Source of the DNA: Holacanthus passer
Lineage: Eukaryota; Chordata; Actinopteri; Pomacanthidae
Length of the DNA stretch: 64,000 nt
NCBI GenBank assembly: GCA_025331565.1
Contig: JAFREQ010000062.1
Span: 1,509,501 to 1,573,500, forward strand
Direction: 5' to 3'
Below, piece by piece: positions 22,879-35,675 of the stretch; position 1 is the stretch's first letter, and every line of letters starts with the position of its first letter. A program made the position numbers and the translations under genes. The notes beneath the pieces were generated by a model. The model did no database searches and was not told where the DNA came from. It was given only the letters and a program-made list of their open reading frames with translations.

Positions 22879-23465
22879 CCGTGTGTCCTTCTGTCACCGC
22901 ACAAACACACGTCAGGCAGGTACATCAAGTAACGGCACATTGGTCGACCTGAAACTTTACCTGAGAGCATTACTGGGTTTGGTGACCAGTGTTACCTGTG
23001 CGTAATTACGCACTGACGCTCGGTTTGTTTTTTAGTCTTACACACAGCTTCTCGTGGCAAATTGGATATTTTGTTGATTTTTTTTTAGGTTTATACAACT
23101 GATTTCCATTTTGGGTGACTAAAAGTCTCAGTTAAGCAGCAGATTACAGAATTACATACAGTTAAACAAGCAAATTTGGCACAAGGAAATGTTGTTTCTG
23201 TGCGTAATTTCTGTGCGTAAAAGTCGTTTCCAAAAGCTTCACATGCGCTGCTGATGAATCCAGACACGTCTGCATGCTTCTATTAAGATTCTTAAATGTT
23301 CTTTGACAAGCTTTTATTTCTTTTCACATGTTTAAAACAACCTGCAGTGGTTCAGTTCACCCAAATGTTCCGGAGAGGATGTAAAAGTCAATGATTAAAA
23401 GGTAACGGTGATGAGATGGTGGAGGAAAAGAGACACACAGAGAACAGAGAGGGGGAGGGAGGGAG

Positions 23466-23512
<47 letters not shown>

Positions 23513-24405
23513 TTAGGGTGTAGTCCGTTACTTGTTATCTGATACCGACGTGGTCTTACAATAAAAACTCCGCCGATGGCAACAATGGGGATTGTTCTCC
23601 AGGAGAGAAGGAGAAAACTCCTTCAGCTGCTCATTTAAATGTAAAGTCGGTGGTAAACACACGACAAACTGAAGCCAAAGAAACCAAATGTGACACATGT
23701 CAGATCTTAGAAAATCCTCTATGGAACAACTCTAAAGTTTTCTCTCAACAACAACTTGGGTCTGTATTTTTTTTTCTCCATCAATGCTCAACCAATCAAA
23801 ATCCCAACCGTGAACTAAGATTCAAAGTCAACCTTAAAGTCAGCTCAACCATGACAGGCCTTCATCTGAGCGAGAGCAGGTTTACAAGGAAGAAAGCTGC
23901 AATCTGGGGTTGAAGGTTGAAAGCAATATATAGGCCAAAGCACACAATGAGCTGCTGGATGACAGATAGGAAAAACACGAGCAAATACATGAAGGCTGAT
24001 ATATTGTGTTTGAGGTGAGTTGAAATTTGACCCAAAGAGAAAAATTAAAAAGAGGGCAAACGTCCAAAAATGCGCAATTTTCACTGCATCCAGGAAGCAG
24101 GCCTCCCCTCTCTGCTCCCTGCCCGGTGTGTTTCCCGTTATTCCCGTTACAATCCCAGCCCGACCCCCCCTCCCCATCCGGCACACTCACTCCCAGGTGG
24201 ATCCAAAAACGCACCAAACCCCAAAACACTCGTGCGTAAAAGTTAGCCAAGCGCGCGCCAGGACGCACCGAGCAAACCAAACCAAAACCCCGAACCAGGA
24301 CTCACCTGGGATGTAGACGTCCCCTCGTTCATGGTCGGGGAGCTCGCTCCAGTTCCGCTTTCCCGGCGACACATTCGCCTTTTTCACCAGAAAGGCCCGC
24401 GGCAT
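18428..24405 (-). CDS. ovol1: OVO-like zinc finger transcription factor 1
   Basis: A nuclear C2H2 repressor that controls epithelial differentiation in vertebrates. Five exons: 24405-24306, 19949-19723, 19628-19422, 19021-18877 and 18783-18428 (stop). All junctions are in phase, giving about 344 residues. The start is fixed by the N-terminal SNAG repression motif MPRAFLVKK followed by KRNWSELPDHERGDVYIPG, as in OVOL1. Residues about 60-175 form a low-complexity Pro/Ser/Thr region. The finger block begins FMCQVCQKTFHHQRMLNRHV, then HLCSFCGKGFNDTFDLKRHV, YKCTLCDKAFTQRCSLESHM and a fourth finger YVCEECGHTSGTQDELLVHL. The C-terminus carries a run of eight Gly and an acidic tail absent from the mammalian protein, which ends soon after finger four. 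Intron 1 is about 4.36 kb and may hold regulatory elements. The frame is intact. Confidence 0.95.
22735..22882. repeat. Paired CA and GT microsatellites in ovol1 intron 1
   Basis: A (CA)n tract of about 26 bases ends at 22760. A (TG)n tract of about 30 bases follows at roughly 22848-22878. They face each other with about 90 bp between them and could pair as a hairpin in single-stranded nucleic acid. They are otherwise ordinary simple repeats. Confidence 0.9.
23447..23510. repeat. GA-rich microsatellite in ovol1 intron 1
   Basis: A purine run begins with GGGA/GGGAGA units and ends in about 20 uninterrupted GA units. It is a simple sequence repeat with no coding content. Confidence 0.95.
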
Positions 24406-27400
24406 GCTCAGAGAACACCTGAGCACAAAGCAGGACAGTCCACAGGCTGGAAGGTGTTTGTCACCTGTTCGTCTTCCTCCTGCTTTCAAGTCGCTTTTAT
24501 CGCCTCTTTCCCTCCACCTGCGTCGCTTTCCAGCGTCCAGAAGAAGACTGAAGAGAAAGGCTTCCGGACAGGTGAGTCCGCTCAGGTGTGCAGCCCGCGC
24601 AGGTAAAGTCCCAATCTCACCTGGAATAACGGGAGTGTAAGTGTGACCGAGAGGAAAACACACTTCGGATTGGATCAGTCGACAGAGGTGGGTCAGAGGA
24701 GCAGCACAGGTACTCATTTGAAAAAGCAGGAAACAGGCGACAGCACGCATGCGCCGCAGAAATAACGGTGACAACAAGCCGGGTTCGGCCTCTGTATACC
24801 TGCTGAACCGGTTTACCCCTCCTCTCCCTCCCTGCCCCAGTCTCTCTCCACCTCCACCTCCATTCCGCTTTAAGGTGTGGGTGCAAATGAGGAAGAAGAG
24901 GAGGAAGAAAATTTGGGTGAGAGTGTGTGAAGGACTGTTACACACACACACATACATATGTCCTGCACATGTTCCCAATGGAGCTGCATGAAAAGTATGA
25001 GAAGTCTAATAATGTGCATTATTTTAAAACCACACCCAGTGAATGAAAACCTCAAGAACAGACTCATTAGATTCATCTGCTTGTTTGACATTTGGACACA
25101 AGTTTGTTTGATTTTCATGCTACAGATTTTTGAGGATTCAGGTTCAGTTGAAGGCCGTTGAGGGAGGATCACAGAAGTCCAGACAAGATGAACACGTGTC
25201 TCTTTAAATCAGTGTAACATCACGTCCTTTGAGCCTCTGTGTGGATTCACTCTCTATAAATCAACCTGAACATTTTCATTAATGACACAACATGTGACTG
25301 AAATCAGATTTGAGTTTTGTCTTCAGACGGGAGGCTGATTTTGTGCTGCTGAGAATCTGTGTTGACAGAGAAGCTTTCTTTACTCTTTGGTTTGTCTATA
25401 ATGTCTCTCCTTTATTTCAGATTCTCTTGGTTTTGCACTGAAGCTCGTCGGCACATCGGCTCAGGATAAAGGGGTTCCTGTGCAGGTCTGTGCAGGTCTG
25501 TCACATAATGCTGTATTTGCATATTATTGTAGGACGGTAGCTTCCGTTATTGTGGTGAACGGACATAAACCTTTAGGAGAAATTCACTGGTGAACAATAA
25601 TGAAGCCACAGCGGCCGCCTGTGTTCCTCTATAGTGAAAGAGATGAAAGTTTTTACCACTTTTTAATTCATGTAAGATCAAGATCAAACAGGTAGTTTGT
25701 TCTTTAGGCTCGACTCTTTTTCTCAATGTTGCCTCTAAATCCTGCAGGAAAATATGAGAATCAAGATGGAAGTGTGTCCAAATGAGGCAACAAAGTGGCA
25801 AATTCAACTCTGAAACACAAAATATTTGTATAATAATGAGAGAAATTCTGTAGTTTTAAGACAAGCGATGTGTAATTTATGAATTTTCCCATAATGTCTG
25901 TAACACTGACTGTTCCTCACTTTACTGAAGATCCCAGCAATCAGCCTGATCAGTCAGTTAAAAATACATCTGCAACTGTTTTGAGAAACTGTGAAAATTT
26001 GCTGCTTCCATCTAATCAAACGTGAGGATGCATTTTCTTTATGATATTAAACTGAGTATTTTTTAGTTTTGGATTGTTCTTCAGACAAAACAAGCATCAT
26101 TCAATCAATTTATAGACAAAATGATTCATCTATTAATTCTTTTTAATAGTTAGTTGCCGCCCTAACTTATAGTTTACCTCCGTCCTTATCACCTGCAGCT
26201 CATATCAGCTGGTTTATCTGCTGATGACTATGGGTTTATGTTAGATAATAGAATCTGCAGCAGAATCATGGTTCATTCAGTCATATTACAGCTCAATGGA
26301 CTCATATAGAGCTGTAGGTGTGTGAATGACTCATTCAGAGATCATTATTTGCTCCACCTTTCCCACCCTGCTGTGTGCGTTCACAACCCCCTCCTGCTCC
26401 TCCACTGCTCCCTTGTCTTTGTAATTAACCCGACACACACACACACACACAAACACACACAACCTGACAAGACCTCTCAAAACACCTGAAAGCTAAATGT
26501 AACACACAGGAGGAAACAGACGTGCACGCATCTCTATTGAAAACATTTTTATGGCTCAGTGAGGCTCAAACTCAGCTGTTCCCTCCGTCTGACATTTAAC
26601 AACAAAACAGCGTTCATCCCTAGTTTCAGTCTCACAGCTCAGAAAGACAAAAGCGACTCCCTCACTCTGGTTTTGTGTTGCTGAATAGTCAGAGAGACGT
26701 CAGCGAGTCTGAGATGATAGAGCTTCACTTCAAACATAACCTTCTTCTGGACGGAGCAGGCCTCCAGCGCGGTGTAGTTGTCAGAGTCCACAGGTGGAGA
26801 TTTCATTTTTTCTCACTTTCCTGAAGAACTGCAGAAAAAGTTGTGCCTTTAAAATGAATCTAGAAAGAGTTTCCTGTCACTAATTCACCAGTTAAGTGAA
26901 AATTGGCCTTTTAAATGAGACAGGAAGTGAACAATAATGAGAGGTTTTATTGGACAGGTGTGTGCACATGTACAAAGAAAATGACTTTGGTTTTAAGTTG
27001 CCCAGGTCCAAGATTTTCAGGGAGATAGAAATAAGACACACAGCTAAAAAACAACTCACTGACTAAAAGATAGATGAACATAGCATTTAAATATAATATA
27101 AATACAAGCAGGTGAAAATGTAGAACAACAAGATTAAATGTTAATTTTTACCCAGTTTTGTTGAGATTGTCTTTATTTACTTTATTTTTTACTTTTTTCT
27201 TTATATATTCACTTCAATGCTTTTTGCTACGACTGAGTTTGTAGAAAAGTAATTCAGAGTTGTGTTATTTTTTGTGGCCAAGAAAAAGATTATGACTAAT
27301 CTTTTTTATCCCTTTTTCTTATTTCATGTGTGTTGCTCAGTTTCTTATTTCTGCCGTCGGGTCCAAATGGTGTGAAAAGATATAAAAAGTAGGTAAGAGA

Positions 27401-30400
27401 GTTAGTTAAAGCATAAAGACTGCAGCTCGTTAAAACCCTGATTTCATTGACTCTGGGTCTGTTCCAACAACATGTCTATGGTATCACCTGTGACAATAAT
27501 GTTGGCAGTAAAAATCGAACCCTGGAGGAGGTTCACTTGTTTCTTACTCTTCTTTATTCATCATCATTCTCTTTCTGTTTACTCGGTGTCTTTACATCTT
27601 GTCCTCTCAGCTCCGTCGTGGCTGCCGAGCCTCGTCCCTCCTGTGCCTTCACTTGCAAAGTTTCCCATTTGCATGTGCAGATAAACAAAGCCTGACAAAG
27701 TCAGAGCGTTGGTCTGCTGTGAAACTCCTCCGGCTGACGGAGGACGAGGAGTCGGAGCAGGTATGAAGGGCAGGTGTCTGATGAGAGGAGTGGTGCAGGA
27801 TGAATGAATGAACGGTATGCAGCCCGGGCTGTCGGAGGAGTTCGGGTGGATGAGCTACCCTCCTCCCACTTTTCTTGTCTTTCTCTTTCTCTTCTCTTCC
27901 TAACTGTCACTGAAACTGTTATTCTCCCTCTGTCTCTGAAAAGTAACTGAGTACATTTACTCAAATTGGATATTACTTAACATTTTCTGCTATGTTATAC
28001 TTCTACTCTACAACTCATATTGCACTTCTGACTCAACTGCATTGATTTTTGATAACTTTAGTTGGAGCAGGAAAGATGAAGGTCACCAGCTGAAAGTGGA
28101 TTTACTGTGGCTGTATATAGGAGAGCTGACACTAAACACTCCACACTGAGTTTGAGTCCCTCAGGGCGACACTACAAAAAACCTCTGGCAAGCAAAAAGA
28201 TGTGTAAGGGATCTTTTGTTCCTTCTTTTGTTCATGAACAAGCTGCATTAATGTGCAGTGAATGTTGGCTGTACACTGTGTCTGTGCTGCGTTAATGTTG
28301 TATGGATGTGATGAGATGTTTTCACAGGATCCAGTGAGAGCAAAGATTATTTTGTGGCCTTGTCTCTGGACGATAAAGTTCAGTTTTATTCTAGTCTATT
28401 ATTACAAGACAGCAGTAAAAAAAGTACCAGCTGTAACATTAAAACGATGTACACATTAATGTATCAAAACAAAAATAACTTTTGAACACTCTGATACTTT
28501 TGTATTTTTACTCAAAGTATCTCTACAGTTTGACTATACTCTTCTTACATAAGTAAAAGATGTGAGTCCTTCTTCCACCGCTCTCTGGATGTGGACCAGT
28601 TCAACCTGACAGATGACTTCTCCCTCTCTTCATCTCTTCTCTGTTCTCCTCCACGTTACTGTTATTTCTATCATCAGGAAACATGAGCTGTGGTGAAGTT
28701 TGTCTGTTAGTGAGGTCAGGTTCACTAGTGACAGTTAACTAGTGCTGTTATACTGGTGCTGTTATACTGGTGCTGTTATACTGGTGCTGTGGTTTAGAAG
28801 CTGACCCGACCTGACCCGAGCCCCTCAGTGTGGGATTTGTAAATGTCTGACTTTGGCGGCTCCAAGTGGTGGCTGCAAAAATGACGCTATGGCACAAACT
28901 CATTTACACTCTTCTCCCCAAAAAACAGCAAGACCAGGAGTCCAGGGTCGGACCAGCAGCTCTGTTGATGTTCGAACAGCTGAGGCCGATGGGAATGTCG
29001 CTAGTTTTGCAGATATTTGGTCATAAACAAAATATCAAACGTATTTTTTTATAATTTTGACCTGAATGAAAATTTGTCAGACCTTAAATTACACCATCTA
29101 TTACCACAGTGCTTAAAGTTAATATTTAGAAATAAGAGAGGACACTTATGTTTGGAGATTGAAGATCTGAGTGAGTCCTTCTAGCTTTTTAATCTGTAAG
29201 AGAAATGTGATAGGAGTCATGCATGGACACTTTTTACTGACCTACTTATTCATGTTTTTTGACGTCTGATTCCCTTCAATTGTCTTTCTGTTTTCCTCTG
29301 TCAGTGTCGCTGTAATGAGTCTGTCTGCATACTTTTATTTTCATGGGCTTTGTTTTCTCAGCAATGGGTGGCAGCACAGGTCAGGCAGCATACCAGAGAA
29401 ACGCTTATGTGATAATCATAGACTGTGTTATAATACAGCATGTGTCCGTATCAGGAAACTGTGGCTGAGTACAATAAGCTACTGAATGACATATTTCTGT
29501 CATCTTGCTGAAAATAAATAAAACAAAAAGAGCCACTGATTTGTCACATGATGTAGAGAAGAATCTATTTGACAATCACAAATCATCAATTTAAAATCTG
29601 AGTTCTATCTTCACCATGTTTGTACTCATCAAAAAAAGCCCAACTGTATTTCATTAAAAGACCAGACCAGAAAATGTGCTGATAAATAATAAGTCAATTT
29701 GCTCTTAATGTCAAATGGTGGCGCTGTTGATCAATTAAGCAAAAGAAGGGCAAAGGTCGGCAAACTAAATCTGTTCACCTGCTGCTCCTTTTAGTCGTCA
29801 CATTAAGAGTGTTTCTTCATTAGATTCTACAAATCTGAAGGTTTGAATCAAATCCCTTTAATTATATTGATCTACACACAGATGTAAGTGAACTCATCAT
29901 ATGTTTCTTGGACTTGAAGATTGGAAGAAAAGTCAAATCAGTTTAATCCAAAAACTGTGTTGGTCTGTTTTTGGCAAGTCTGTTTTTTCATAAGTTACTA
30001 ACTAACATGTAAAATACTTTTCTTTAATACAGGCTTCAATATGATGAGCACCTGTGCACCAGGTAAGATAACTTTGGCACACACAGTATTTGAGATATCG
30101 ACGAATGAATTAAAATCAGCTTAAAATGATAATATCTCAATAACTTTAACAGATATAGACAAGAAAAGTGAAAGCTACCATGAGACACTGATGCTTTACA
30201 TGTGAAAAGTGGAATAATGTGTCTTAGTTGCACAAATGTGTGAGTAGAAATGATGCAAAGAAACATATCGAAGAAAAAAAGAATAAGTAATAATAAAAAA
30301 AAATAAAGAGCGAAGATAACTTGAAAAAAAAAATTCAAATGAAAAAACATCAAATCCTTCTATTTTTAAAGGTGGATTCATGAGATATTTTAAATGTCTT

Positions 30401-30582
30401 TGGCGGCACTTCATCCTCCGGAGCAGCAGGTGGCGACATCAGCACCCAGATTTAACGCACAGAAGAAGACGCAGTTTCCGGGTTTGCTCGGTTTTATTTT
30501 CATCGACGCTTCCGCCGCCTCCTCACCTCGCCTCTCAGGTGTCTCCGCACCTTTTTACCAACCTCCCAGCTGCTGCATCGCC
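24406..30582. other. Long non-coding interval between ovol1 and cmas
   Basis: The two genes are divergent, so both promoters lie here. The first few hundred bases are ovol1 upstream sequence. The last 150 bases before 30583 are CG-rich cmas promoter and 5' UTR. No ORF in between shows recognisable domains or splice-supported exons. It contains a CA repeat near 26434-26460 and a 14-bp minisatellite at 28742-28790. Conserved regulatory elements are possible but cannot be seen without alignment. Confidence 0.4.
28742..28790. repeat. 14-bp minisatellite, 3.5 copies
   Basis: The unit GTGCTGTTATACTG is repeated at 28742-28755, 28756-28769 and 28770-28783. A half unit follows to 28790. The copies are identical, which suggests recent expansion. 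Confidence 0.95.
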
Positions 30583-33500
30583 ATGGCCTCCAGGAAGAGA
30601 TGTCCGCCCGGCGATAACGGCGAGCAGGACGGACTGCTGCCCGCCTGCAAGCAGCCCCGGGCGGCCGGCCGGAGACACGTAGCCGCGCTGGTTCTGGCGA
30701 GAGGGGGAAGCAAAGGGATCCCCCTGAAAAACATCAAGATGCTGGCCGGGGTTCCGCTCATCGGCTGGGTGCTGAGGGCGGCTGTGGACGCCAACGTGTT
30801 CGACAGGTAGATTCATGATCATGTGAGAATACAACCACAACATAAAACCCAATAAAGCCCCAAACCTCCAACTCTGCAGGGTTTGTTTACTCTGTCTTCT
30901 CATATTCACTTTTCATTTTCATGGCTACACAAACTACTACACATTGGTTGTATTCATCAGTTAATCATGCATGGTTTCTCTACTCTTCATATGTTTTCAT
31001 GTGTTCATTTATTATTGCATTATGATATTCAAGCACAGGCAAAGTTTCCCTTTTCATCACGGCGTCATTAAGGTGTTCTTAAACTACTACACGTTTGTTG
31101 CAGCCGTCCTTCATTTTTCTTTTTGAACATCGCGCAACACATGAGTTAATCATTCAGCCAATTTATGCTTTTTATTTCAAACATGTTTTTCATATAGGTG
31201 AAGTTTTAGGATACAGTTATGTGCAGATACTTCAGCTGGAAGTTTACTCAAAATGAATAGACAGCTCTATTGATGATCAATTAATCATTAAGTCATTTAT
31301 CAAGGAAAATATTAGATTATTTTGACTTTTTGTTTTATGTCACTGTAGTTTCACATTTTTGTTTTGGACTGTTGGTTGGTCAAAACAAGCTATTTATTCA
31401 CTGAAGATCTGATGTTGTGATGAGCCATTTTCATTATTTTCCGACATTTTATAAACTGAATGATTATTTGATTGACAGAATAGTCATTAATGGAAATGAT
31501 CGAAATGAGCTGCAGCCCAGTTAGTTTCCATCCGCGGTTCAAACCTCCCTCACTTTTCATAATGGCTTTATTAGTATAACCTGCACTAAACTGGCTGCAT
31601 CTTTACGTTTGCAATAATCCGGCTTTGAGCAGCCTCTTCTTTTCCTTTTAAAATGTTATAATTTAAATTAATACATCAGACTTGCCAGTAATAATATGCT
31701 AGTAACAGGTCATGCGTTGCAAACTAGCTTCAGCTATGTAGTAGAAGGCACTGGTCCACGTTGTGTTTGTCCCTTTTTTGGAAGAAAGCAATGTAAGACA
31801 GAGCATCAAAACTTGAGTTAGAATAATAAAAGAGATAATCATAAATGATAATGTGCTTTTGTTTTCTAGTGTGTGGGTATCGACAGACCATGATGACATC
31901 GAGAAGGTGGCAAAAGCCTGGGGTGCCAAGGTGCATCGCAGGAGTCCCGAAGTCTCCAAAGACTCTTCTACATCACTGGAAACCATCCAGGAGTTTGTCA
32001 GGCTCAACCCAGGTACGTGAACCACACCTGGATGAGCACATGTAATCTCCTGTGTGTTTGATTGGTGATAAAGCACCGTGTTGCTGCAGAGTGGAGAGCA
32101 TCATTACAGCACATCCTTTGTTGGCTTTGTTGTCGCAGACGTGGATGTGATATGTAACATTCAGGCTACATCCCCGTGTCTCCATCCGTTCCACGTGAAG
32201 GAGGCCCTGGAGATGATCACGCTGCAGGGCTTTGATTCGGTCTTCTCTGTGGTCCGGAGACACCAGTTCCGCTGGCGGGAGGTCAAGAAAGGATGTAAGT
32301 CAGCAGATGGAGGACTGTTGTCTTAGTGCACTGAAAATAGTTCCACCTTTTTTTAACTGCACACATTTTTTTTTTAACATTTGCAGTTGATTGTTGTAGA
32401 AGAGACCTTTAACTCTTACGCTGCCTCCTTCCAGCTGGTGAGCTCACCAAACCCCTCAATCTGGATCCAGCCAACCGGCCGCGGCGACAGGACTGGGACG
32501 GAGAGCTGTGTGAGAACGGCTCTTTTTACTTCACCACCAGAGACCTCATAGTGAACGAGGGACTTCTGCAGGTAATTGGGCAGCACAGTTATTTGCAGTA
32601 GTTCATGATTTCATGTTCCCTTTTTCTTCTCCTAAACTTGCCAGTGTGATTTATCATGTGCCTCATATGACCTCACTGTGGCCATGTGACACAACATGTG
32701 ACCAAGCTGTGAATGCTCAGCATGCACCCATGCAAGGAGTTTCTTGGAATGTTTCTGTCTCCCTCTCTCAGGGTGGTAAGGTTTCCTACTACGAGATGCT
32801 GCCCGAGTACAGCGTGGACATAGATGTGGACATCGACTGGCCTGTGGCAGAACAGAGAGTTCTCAGGTCAGATACGCACAAAAATGCACTAGAAAGCAGG
32901 AAAAGAAAAGACGAAAAGACAAATCTTGATAAGACCGTGCATACAGGTATCTGTTTCTGTCAGTCTTTTTTTTTTTTTTTCATCCAGTCTGTGCTTCTTT
33001 CCTCAGGTATGGTTACTTCGGTCGGGACACACCAGAGGTGGTTCGTCTGCTGTTCTGTAACGTTTCCGGGTGTTTAACAGAAGGACGCATCTTTCTGTCT
33101 GTATCTGGAGAGGAGATGGTGTCTATTAACACCAGAGACACCACGGGCATCCGCATGCTGCAGAGAGAAGACGTGGAGGTGGGAATTTTAAAAAGGGCAT
33201 CGGTGAATTGGCTCGTATCGTGTGGCCGCGCTCTAACCTCTGTGTTGCTCCACCAGGTGGTGCTGTTGACCTCCAGCGAGGATCCCGTGGCAAAGTCGTT
33301 GGCTGACAAACTGGCCAAGAGGACGGGCTGCCAGGTCGTGCAGGTGGGAGAGGAGCCACTGGATGATTTGAAGCCGATGGTGGAGCAGAGGAAGCTGAAC
33401 TGGAAGGACGTGGCGTACATGGGTAAAGCAGCTCTGCCTTTAAGTATTTGTTGCAAGAATTTGGGTAATTTACGAGTCGTTTGTCAAACCAAAATTCTCT

Positions 33501-33726
33501 CTCTCTCTCAGGTAACGATAAACCGGATGTGAACTGTCTGAACCTGGCAGGTTTGAGTGCGGTACCCGGAGATGCTCCGGTCGTGGCCATCAATGCTGCA
33601 AAGTACACGTGCCACAGCATCGGGGGAAAGGGAGCCATGAGGGAGTTTGCCGAACACATTCTCCTGCAAAAACAAAAAGCAAAGTCACAGATGAAGCAGG
33701 ACCGCATCGACGGCGGCAGCTTCTGA
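30583..33726 (+). CDS. cmas: N-acylneuraminate cytidylyltransferase (CMP-sialic acid synthetase)
   Basis: Activates sialic acid: Neu5Ac + CTP gives CMP-Neu5Ac + PPi, the donor for sialyltransferases. The vertebrate enzyme is nuclear. Eight exons: 30583-30806, 31870-32012, 32139-32294, 32435-32571, 32772-32866, 33007-33178, 33257-33422 and 33512-33726 (TGA). All are in phase, giving 435 residues (human 434). The start is the ATG in GCCATGG at 30583, followed by basic residues (SRKRC and KQPRAAGRR) that could form the nuclear signal. The nucleotide-binding signature VLARGGSKGIPLKNIK lies at about residues 37-52. Further family blocks are VSTDHDDIEKVA, RRSPEVSKDSSTS, DVICNIQATSPCLHP and GELCENGSFYFTTRDLI. 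The C-terminal third is the HAD-like domain (GMVTSV-like loop missing, but MGNDKPDVNCL and the DAP-type VPGDAPV are present). The frame is intact. Confidence 0.96.
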
Positions 33727-35675
33727 TTTTAAATACATTATAGCTACGTTAAAAATTTGTAGAGCGAGTTCAGTTTAGGCATAAATGAAAAGCAATCAGT
33801 GTATATTCACATGACAGAATTTACAGTATTATCTGAGATGCTTATCTGATTTTAGACTTACAGTAGAATTACACAATCAATCAAGTCTCATACAATCAAA
33901 CTTTCCAGTTGGTAACTATTTTTTTGTTTTTTTGCATGTTCCTCAGTAATATTATAAGTAATGCTGTGAATACTACAACAGAATTTGAAGTTAACCTGCT
34001 TTATTGTAGCGCTCGGCTCGAGGTGGAATTCTTCTCGTGGGCCGAGTTGGAGACACAAAATGCTGAAGAACAGTTTTAACAGAAACTGAATGTGGAATGA
34101 CTGACTGAAGCAGTAAAAGGTTTGATTCTTTCTGTAAACAAATATAAAATAGGAAACTGACTTTTTACTTGCACCTTAAGTTCCATTTTAAAAATAACAC
34201 CAAACAGTGCCCCAAATGTAAAAATGCAGTGTTATGAAACAGAGATGCAGCTTTTTAATATTTCAAATGTCTTGGTATTTTATATATAAGGTTGAAGCAT
34301 TTCAAACCAAAATATAAATGTCAATGTCCAAAAAATGTGAAATCCATCGCTTTTTGCTTGTTGATATTTCAAATGTGCCCTTAAAGCAATAGCTGGATAT
34401 TTTGGGACATGTCATAATCAGTTAGGATGAAAAGGAAACCACCCTCATGTCTGTCTGGTGAATATCAAAGCTCTCTAATTAATTAACACATCTTGCTTGT
34501 TTAACTGACTGAAGTGAAAAATGACAAGTTGTGTTTTTTTACAGGAGATTATATGTCAAACTATTTCATGACCAGAAGCAACATCCTGTCAACCTTAAAC
34601 TTGCCATTTGTTCCAACCAAACTAACAACATGTGATGTGTTAATTAATGAGCTTTAGAGCTGCAGGTTGTTGGTACTTCTGACAGAACTAAGTGGACAGA
34701 TATGAGAGTGCCTTTCATCTAACTCTTACCAAGAAAGCAGATAAAAGTATTTTGATAAAAACATTTCTTTAACTTGCACTCACATTTCCAAAAGGCACCT
34801 GAAGGCAGCGTGAGGCTCGTTTGTGACTGTGCACCTGTGATGGTGACTTCCTGGTTCTACAGGGGAAGATTAATGATTAGCTCGGAGCTGCTGTTTGTTG
34901 AAAGATTAGCAGGTCGTCTGAGAGAGCATTTTATTGTTTGCTGGTTTTCAGGTGAACAGTGAGGTTTGCTCTATTTATTATTAATGCCTGTGTTGCAATG
35001 TGTGATTCTGAGTGCTGTTTCTATCATTGTTCTTTTCTCCTGTTTGAATGTTTACGTGTTATTTGGCTCATTAATGTGATTTTTTTATTTCACTCTTTTT
35101 ATTTAATAATTGTGTATCATCAGAGATTTTGTTATATGAATAATTTGCAATGAAGCTGCTTTTTGGAGTTGACTGAAAGTTCTGGTCTTGTGTTTTTAAT
35201 ATGCAACAAAAACAACACGACTCAAACTTTTGAATCCCTTAAATGTTAAGGTTTGACGTTTTGATGTCTGTCACACAGACATATCAGGTTGTGGTTTTCG
35301 AGGCGTCAGATTCTTAGATGCCTGTTTCTTGGCTGGAACAATCACTTCCTGGAGTCTTCTTGTCAACATGACATTGAAAGGCAAACAACCCAGAATCCAG
35401 GAAGTCACTGACCCAGCTGAGAAAAAGCTCAATCTTGGGATAAACACCACAGTCAATGCACGAATAATCAAATATCGATGTATCAGAAAATGTGATTGTT
35501 TTAATAAATGATCAGCCAATCATTCAAAATACAACATTACAATGTCTCAGCTTTAACATCTGTAAATAGAAAGTTTAAGAAGCCAACGATGAACATTTAT
35601 ATAAAAAATATTATCAAGAGTTTTTTTAGTATAATTAGTACAGTTGTGTTAAAAAGAGAAGAGGAAACAGATGTG
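33727..35675. other. Convergent intergenic stretch between cmas and the TRIM gene
   Basis: 3' UTRs from both sides are expected here. A TTTAAT at 35500-35505 would read ATTAAA for the leftward TRIM gene, about 170 bases past its stop. No ORF with homology was seen. Confidence 0.35.

Noticed and set aside
24187..24978. 263-codon ORF on the minus strand
   Set aside because: Only the segment from 24405 to 24306 is real: it is ovol1 exon 1, starting MPRAFLVKK. The rest reads through 5' UTR and past the splice donor into the intron.
33126..33707. 193-codon antisense ORF across cmas exons
   Set aside because: It spans the cmas intron 33423-33511 and copies the codon bias of the sense exons; an antisense shadow.
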